From NCBI GenBank assembly GCA_036172015.1, contig JAVHSE010000013.1:1-20731 (forward strand): 20,731 nucleotides of DNA, read 5' to 3'. Position numbers and translations under genes: made by a program. Of this stretch, positions 16,543-20,731 are shown piece by piece. Each line of letters opens with the position of its first letter. Positions within the stretch are counted from its first letter, which is position 1. The notes beneath the pieces were generated by a model. The model ran no database searches. It was not told where the DNA came from and saw only the letters and a list, made by a program, of their open reading frames with translations. The stretch is from UBA7396 sp036172015 (GTDB lineage Bacteria > Patescibacteriota > Gracilibacteria > BD1-5 > UBA6164).

Positions 16543-18900
16543 ATGAATGAACAATTTACCTATGAAGTATTTCCTAGAAAGATTGAGGATGAAACTTTCT
16601 TACTTGCTTCCATTAAAACGGATATGAATGGACTGGTGAACATTCAGGCTGAATATAGTTTTAAGTATCTATTATTCAAAAATGAGACTGGTATTTATTT
16701 GAAGCAATACATTTCCTCAGATGAGGAAGCTTGAATATCATTTTTACTCAATTTTTATGAGAAGTTATATTCTTGAAACATTGCCTTTAAAAAGATAAAT
16801 AGTCCCCTGTTATTACACAGATCAAAGCACTATTATACCGTTGGTCTCAATCATAACCACGTTTTTCAGATAAAAAAGCCGTGAGAAATTTGATTGAATA
16901 CTTTTTCAAGTTCTACTGGATTGATAGAAAATGTTTTAAATGAAGCTTCTCTGGTATTAAAACAGGGTGAATTTATCCAATTTGAATTTAAGATTACCCC
17001 GAATTCATACGATCAGTTCACTAAGGCGTTTTTGTATACAATCAAAGAGATCTGAAAATCTGAGGAGTATAAAGAAGAGCTAAATGGAAGCTTTACTGAC
17101 AAGCTTGGATTTTTCCTGTTTGATCTTAGGGTTTGTCATAATCTCGAAAATGAAAAGGTATTTGGAGATATTCTATATAAAAATTTAAGACTGTATGACA
17201 GCAACTGGAATCATTACGAGTATAAATATTCCAATAAAGATTATCCAAAGATTAGCAATAGATACAGGAAATGACAGATGGATATGTTTTTAGCCCATTG
17301 ATTGGTTTCTTTAATCTCTGAAAATAATAGATATGTAAAAAAACTTCCTTCGAGTATCATTCCTATTAGTCCAACATTAGCTTTGAACAATGGAACTGGA
17401 AAGAAGAAATGAGCGTATAAGACATTTATCTGAAAGTGATTTAGAGATCTAAGGCTTAATAATCAGGAATATGTAGCTTTGGATCTAGAAAATCTTAAAA
17501 ATCAACACTCAATCGTTCTAGGTGGCACAGGTGCCTGAAAATCCTTCACCACAAGCCAAATGATTGGTTTCGATACGATTAAAACGATTATGGACGATAA
17601 AAAGAAATTTGAAGATGGTGAGTTATTACCAAAATCTCAGGTAGTTATAGAAGACCCACACTGATCACTTAAGAAAAACTTTTATGGAATGCTTTCAATT
17701 TTCAATCAAGATACTTTTTTCCAAAATAAAGGCAATTTTCAAATAACGGAGTATGTGAAAAATATGAATAAAGAAACACTTGAACCAAACCTGAAAGACT
17801 TGCCATTTAAGAGATTGAAACTTGTTTTTAATCCATTGTATTTATGAGATATAAAGACCAGCGATCCAGACGAATTTTTAAAGCAGGTAAACAAAGCTTC
17901 TGAGAGTTGTCTGGATAGTATTAAATGAATATATGACGAATCTTGATTTTGAGCTCAGAATTCAGATATACTTCTTACGGCTATCAAACTTTTCGTCATT
18001 TTTAACGCATTAAAAATTGAGACAAACAAAAAATTAGATACCAGTAAAAACAATGAAGATATCAGGATTTTTACCCTGTCAGATATTCATAAGTTTTTGA
18101 AATATTTGGAAATAAATAAAAGCTTTCCGGATTGGGTTAGGGAAGACCTGAAAAGATGATTAAATTCTGAACATTGTGAAGTTGTTCTTGAAGTAGCAGA
18201 GTTAAAAGAAAATATGGAATATTACCTTACACTATTACAGAAAATACCAGGATGTCTTTCTTCATCTATAAACAAGGTTTCAGATTTTTCAGGATGATTG
18301 AAAGAAACTTTTTGAGGAAATACAGATACTGAAAATTATTCACTATTTTTAGAAGAATTCTTTTTGAAGAATGATTATCAAAAAACCAATATTTATTTTT
18401 TCGATTTATGAGATTTTACGCAAAAAGAAAAAGCTATTATTTCAAGCTTCATACTGGCGTATTCATATCATTACTGAACAATGAGAAATCACCAAAATAA
18501 GAAAAACTTAATGAAGACTTCAATATGGATTGATGAAGCGGATGTTATTCTCAATGGAGCCAATATTCTTAGTATTGTGGCAACTGAGCTCAGTCAAATA
18601 AGAAAATTTTGATTTCAATTTTCCTTTTTTTATCAGAGCGTAGATCAAGAGGCTTTTAGGCTTATTTATCCAAATATTGGCTTTATGTTGGTGTTTTCAG
18701 TGGATAATAAACAATTTGACCTTATTTGACCAGACCTTAATTCAGGATGTTTTTGAAAACAGCTCGAAGCCAAAGACATAATCAATAACCAGAGATGACG
18801 ATTTTACGGTTTTTTCAAATTCATAAACGGTTGAAATTCAACTGTATTGATTGAAGGCTTTGGAATGAATACAAAAGAAATTAAATATCTTATCTCCTAA
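16543..18900 (+). CDS. VirB4/TraG/HerA-superfamily DNA-transfer ATPase
   Basis: Encodes 785 aa. Walker A is VLGGTGAGKSFTTSQM (GGTGAGKS at 327-334) and Walker B lies in SIWIDEADVIL. This is followed by ELSQIRKFGFQFSFFYQS, the RKxG segment and Q-rich sensor typical of conjugation ATPases (VirB4, TraC) and TraM-recognising coupling proteins. The first 320 residues have no clear match and may be the N-terminal partner-binding part. No transmembrane helix is obvious, so it would act as a cytoplasmic hexamer at a secretion channel. The next gene starts 11 bases later. Many glycines, including the Gly before Lys in the P-loop, are TGA. No other mating-pore gene is visible; it may use a channel encoded elsewhere. 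Confidence 0.85.
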
Positions 18901-18911
18901 TAAAAAACTAT

Positions 18912-19679
18912 ATGAAAAATACGACTTACAAGAATGTTTTAATAACCGAAAGAGATGTTAATATTTTAAAACTTCTTTCAAAACTCAAAATCTGAGAAAG
19001 CGATCTCATCAGAGATTTACTCAGTAGCGAAACAAGTCAGAACACTTTTACCAAGAGATTAAAGAAATTGGAGGACAAATGACTTATACGGGCTATTAAC
19101 CAAGATCAGAGGGGTAGGACACAAAATAAACTTTACCAACTCAATACGAAGCAAAAAAAGGCTGATATTGAAGCAATCATAGGAACTGAGATACTCTGAT
19201 GAACAATAAATATGAGTTATAGTATTTATTTTCATACCCTATATATTGGATACTTCCTTAGGTTTCTCATAAAACAAATCAAAAAGAAGAACGAAAACTA
19301 TACTTTCATAGTAGATGATTTCATTTCTCAATTTGAGTTTCAAAGATGGACGACTATTAGAAAAAAGAACGAATTGAATACTATAATAATACCTGATTGA
19401 TTATTAAGAGTATGAAGCAAGGTTCAGTGGATAGAGGTAGAGATACAAAATTCATTGAAAGATTTTAATAAGAAATTGAAGGGCTACAAAGAACAGTATT
19501 TTTATCTATCAAAAGAGGGTTTTTGTGAATTTTTTAAAAAAGATGACAAACATACGCTTCTAATAATGGCTCCTGAGTGGAAGATAGGATCATATACTGA
19601 AAGCTTAGAAAAAGAAAAGCTGAAAGAATATTATTCAGTTCAATTACTGAATGAAGATAGTGTTTTGAAATATCAATAA
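18912..19679 (+). CDS. Replication-relaxation-like protein (wHTH plus nuclease-like fold)
   Basis: Encodes 255 aa. The N-terminus (about 8-85) resembles a winged helix: ERDVNILKLLSKLKIGESDL, then TFTKRLKKLEDKGLIRAI with a basic wing, QDQRGRTQNKLYQL. The C-terminal half has IIPDGLLRV followed by WIEVEIQNSLKDFNKKLKGY, the PD...ExE-type pattern seen in the replication-relaxation family, related to PD-(D/E)XK nucleases. Members are found on plasmids, often next to a HerA/TraG-type ATPase, as here (11-base gap). It may bind or nick DNA to start transfer or replication in place of a classical relaxase; that function is inferred. The family call rests on motif resemblance and context. Confidence 0.68.
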
Positions 19680-19726
19680 AAAGTATTACTACCTCTTCCG
19701 TGTTGACTTACTGGCTTTTAAAAACT

Positions 19727-19834
19727 ACACCAGCCAACCCCCTAAATAAGCCGTAAAATACACAATCCCCTAGAAAAAAGTTTCTCGGGGATTGTGTATT
19801 TTCTCTAACGACTTTTTAGGGGGTTGGCTGGTGT
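19727..19834. repeat. 108-nt nested hairpin / cruciform
   Basis: Three nested perfect stems: an outer 20-bp stem (19727-19746 with 19815-19834, starting ACACCAGCCAACCCCC), a middle 16-bp stem (AAAATACACAATCCCC at 19755-19770 with 19787-19802) and an inner AGAAA/TTTCT around AAAG. An asymmetric internal loop (8 versus 12 bases) contains a possible CGT/ACG pair. The stems are much more GC-rich than the surroundings. No T-tract follows, so it is not a normal intrinsic terminator, although it would end or protect the upstream mRNA. It fits an oriT, a single-strand origin or a structure-recognised site better. Confidence 0.85.
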
Positions 19835-19880
19835 GATAGAGTAGTAATGGGATAAATGGATATTGGATATGATAATGAGA

Positions 19881-20008
19881 TATAGAATAATAATAATATA
19901 ATAATATATATAATAAGTTAGGTTAGGAGAGAGGAGAGGAGGAGACTGGAAGAAGAAAAAGTAAAAAAAGAAAAATGATGAGAGGAAAAAAGTGATGGAA
20001 AAAGTGGA
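19881..20008. other. AT-rich block followed by polypurine tract
   Basis: 19881-19918 is almost pure A/T with TAATAATA repeats. 19921-20008 is about nine-tenths A/G on the plus strand (runs such as GGAGAGAGGAGAGGAGGAGA and GTAAAAAAAGAAAAATGATG). No reading frame in it looks protein-like. Together with the nested hairpin just before, it resembles an unwinding or initiation region, or a transcribed leader. The 19680-20074 gap holds no gene I can support. Confidence 0.6.
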
Positions 20009-20016
20009 CTTTTGTG

Positions 20017-20022
20017 TATAAT
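20017..20022 (+). promoter_or_regulatory. Possible -10 box before the last gene
   Basis: A perfect TATAAT follows TGTG and lies 52 bases before the start at 20075. No convincing -35 is seen at the right distance; the upstream DNA is the polypurine tract. A T-rich leader (about 20047-20070) follows. Confidence 0.35.
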
Positions 20023-20074
20023 GGCGAAAATCTTGAGTTGTGTGTAGTTTTTATTTTTTTAATGTTTTTGTTAT

Positions 20075-20656
20075 ATGTTGAGAACTATTGATTATAGAAT
20101 GATTGAAAGTGAATTATATAAACAAGATTTTGAGATTGCCTGAAGAATGTTGAGTTTTTTAGATTTATTTGAAACACTTTGTGAAATGGAAATTTATCAT
20201 ATAACAAGTGATATAGCTATTCCAATATCAAAAGATATTTCTGAGGGATTAAATTTTAAAATTAAAGAATTGCTTTGAACAGAATTAAGATCTAGTAAAT
20301 GACTTCAATCCCTGATTAATGGATTTTTTTGAACTTCAACCTTAAAAATTACTGATGATCACAATACTTCAATTGGTTTCAATATCTCAAATAGAGGAGT
20401 TGCTTATTTTAGAAAAGCTAATGATCCATTGATAAAGATTCAAATTTCATATATTCTCAAAAAAATATTCTGAGCTAATTTTGATCAAAAAGTATTTAAG
20501 CTTGAATTATCACAATCACAAAATCTTGGTATCAAAAAAATAGAGGAGCTACTTGAAAAATCTATTAAAAAATTCAATGACGATGAATTTAGATGATACG
20601 AAATTAGAGGGGAACTTGAAGAGTTTTTATCTAAAAATAAACCATTATTTCCATAA
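20075..20656 (+). CDS. Hypothetical protein, 193 aa, next to attR
   Basis: Seen only with TGA read as Gly: MLRTIDYRMIESELYKQDFE at the start and ELEEFLSKNKPLFP at the end. It looks soluble and helix-rich, with a charged C-terminal segment (LGIKKIEELLEKSIKKFNDD). A middle stretch (TLKITDDHNTSIGFNISNRG) may be beta. I do not recognise a family. It ends 21 bases before the attR core, the usual place for accessory or cargo genes at element ends. A role as excision partner of the integrase is possible only from position. The start at 20075 follows GTTATATG without a ribosome binding site; no better in-frame ATG lies upstream. Confidence 0.75.
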
Positions 20657-20677
20657 ATTGTTTTAATAAACACTTTG

Positions 20678-20690
20678 TCCTCATGGAATG
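20678..20690 (+). other. attR, right attachment site
   Basis: TCCTcATGgAATG matches attL (51-63) except for two bases. ComM sequence resumes from the ATG (20683) onward. Upstream element DNA (AAACACTTTG before TCCTC) would form one arm of attP, and TAATGTTCAT after the attL core the other. Confidence 0.72.
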
Positions 20691-20731
20691 ACCTCCAGGA
20701 TCCGGGAAAACTATGCTCGCAAAAGCTCTTG
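20683..20731 (+). pseudogene. comM: comM, 3' part displaced by the insertion (runs off the window)
   Basis: Reads MEGPPGSGKTMLAKAL, the Walker A region of ComM/YifB, with the first Gly as TGA (20689-20691). Joined to bases 2-58 it restores GGHNILMEGPPGSGKT. The codon before the ATG (CTC) belongs to the element side or the shared core. The ATG could by chance serve as a start for a truncated ComM, but this would lack the N-terminal domain. Confidence 0.9.

Larger units (their letters stand above)
56..20682 (+). mobile_element. Integrative element inserted in comM, about 20.6 kb
   Basis: The boundaries come from the two split ComM halves, and the distance between matching junction bases is 20,627 (plus an unknown amount hidden by the N run). 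A large serine recombinase lies at the left edge, as is usual for an integrase beside its att site. The interior holds a PrimPol replication gene with iterons, a VirB4/HerA-like transfer ATPase, a replication-relaxation-like protein, and cargo (secreted nuclease, ABC operon, Type III restriction with an OLD-like nuclease). I recognise no relaxase and no other mating-pore genes, so it looks more like a mobilizable or plasmid-like integrative element than a full ICE. Its genes use TGA as glycine, like the host comM. Confidence 0.85.

Noticed and set aside
1..20731. tRNA genes, in particular Gly-tRNA(UCA)
   Set aside because: I looked for cloverleaf-like sequence with a GTTCGA-type arm in the intergenic regions and saw none. 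A tRNA scan was not possible here.

Overview
The window reads as one mobile element of about 20.6 kb inserted into a comM (YifB, Mg-chelatase-like competence helicase) gene of a bacterium that reads UGA as glycine. Every long gene runs through in-frame TGA codons exactly where its family has glycine (for example P-loops and the serine recombinase 'VVGYVRVS'). TAA and TAG remain stops, and the DNA is AT-rich. That is NCBI genetic code 25, so the host should be a member of the Absconditabacteria (SR1) or Gracilibacteria (CPR/Patescibacteria). All gene ends below assume this code. None of the starts has a clear Shine-Dalgarno sequence.

Layout. Bases 2-58 encode the ComM segment ending GGHNILM, and bases 20683-20731 encode MEGPPGSGKTMLAKAL, so the two edges join in frame. 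Just inside the left edge is a large serine recombinase (136-2010). It is followed by plus-strand cargo: a secreted Excalibur-type thermonuclease (2113-3090) and two small unknown proteins, the first crossed by a 10-N scaffold gap. A bidirectional-looking terminator (4094-4118) separates these from minus-strand genes that run from 15592 down to 4121. Read in transcription order, these are: an archaeo-eukaryotic-type primase/PrimPol replication protein (15592-14063); a structured RNA leader with an intrinsic terminator (about 13994-13785); a four-gene operon of B-box zinc-binding membrane protein, secreted protein, ABC ATPase and ABC permease (13771-10633); and a restriction cluster of Type III Mod, OLD-like ATPase/TOPRIM nuclease and Type III Res (10515-4121).

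Upstream of the primase lies an origin-like region: four AACCCGCAC iterons, an AT-rich tract and AAAAAGAC repeats. From 16068 the plus strand carries a small acidic protein, a VirB4/HerA/TraG-like DNA-transfer ATPase (16543-18900) and a protein resembling the replication-relaxation family (18912-19679). Next come a nested 108-nt hairpin (19727-19834), an AT-rich block and a polypurine tract, then a last unknown gene (20075-20656) that ends 21 bases before the right attachment site.

Taken together, this looks like an integrative element with its own replication module and a partial transfer module (ATPase plus replication-relaxation-like protein, no recognised relaxase or pore genes). It carries cargo for defence (restriction and OLD nuclease), secretion or immunity (ABC operon) and DNA scavenging (secreted nuclease). 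Its insertion cuts ComM just before the Walker A motif, so competence could in principle be switched by excision. The most unusual non-coding features are the riboswitch-like leader before the ABC operon and the nested hairpin near the right end.
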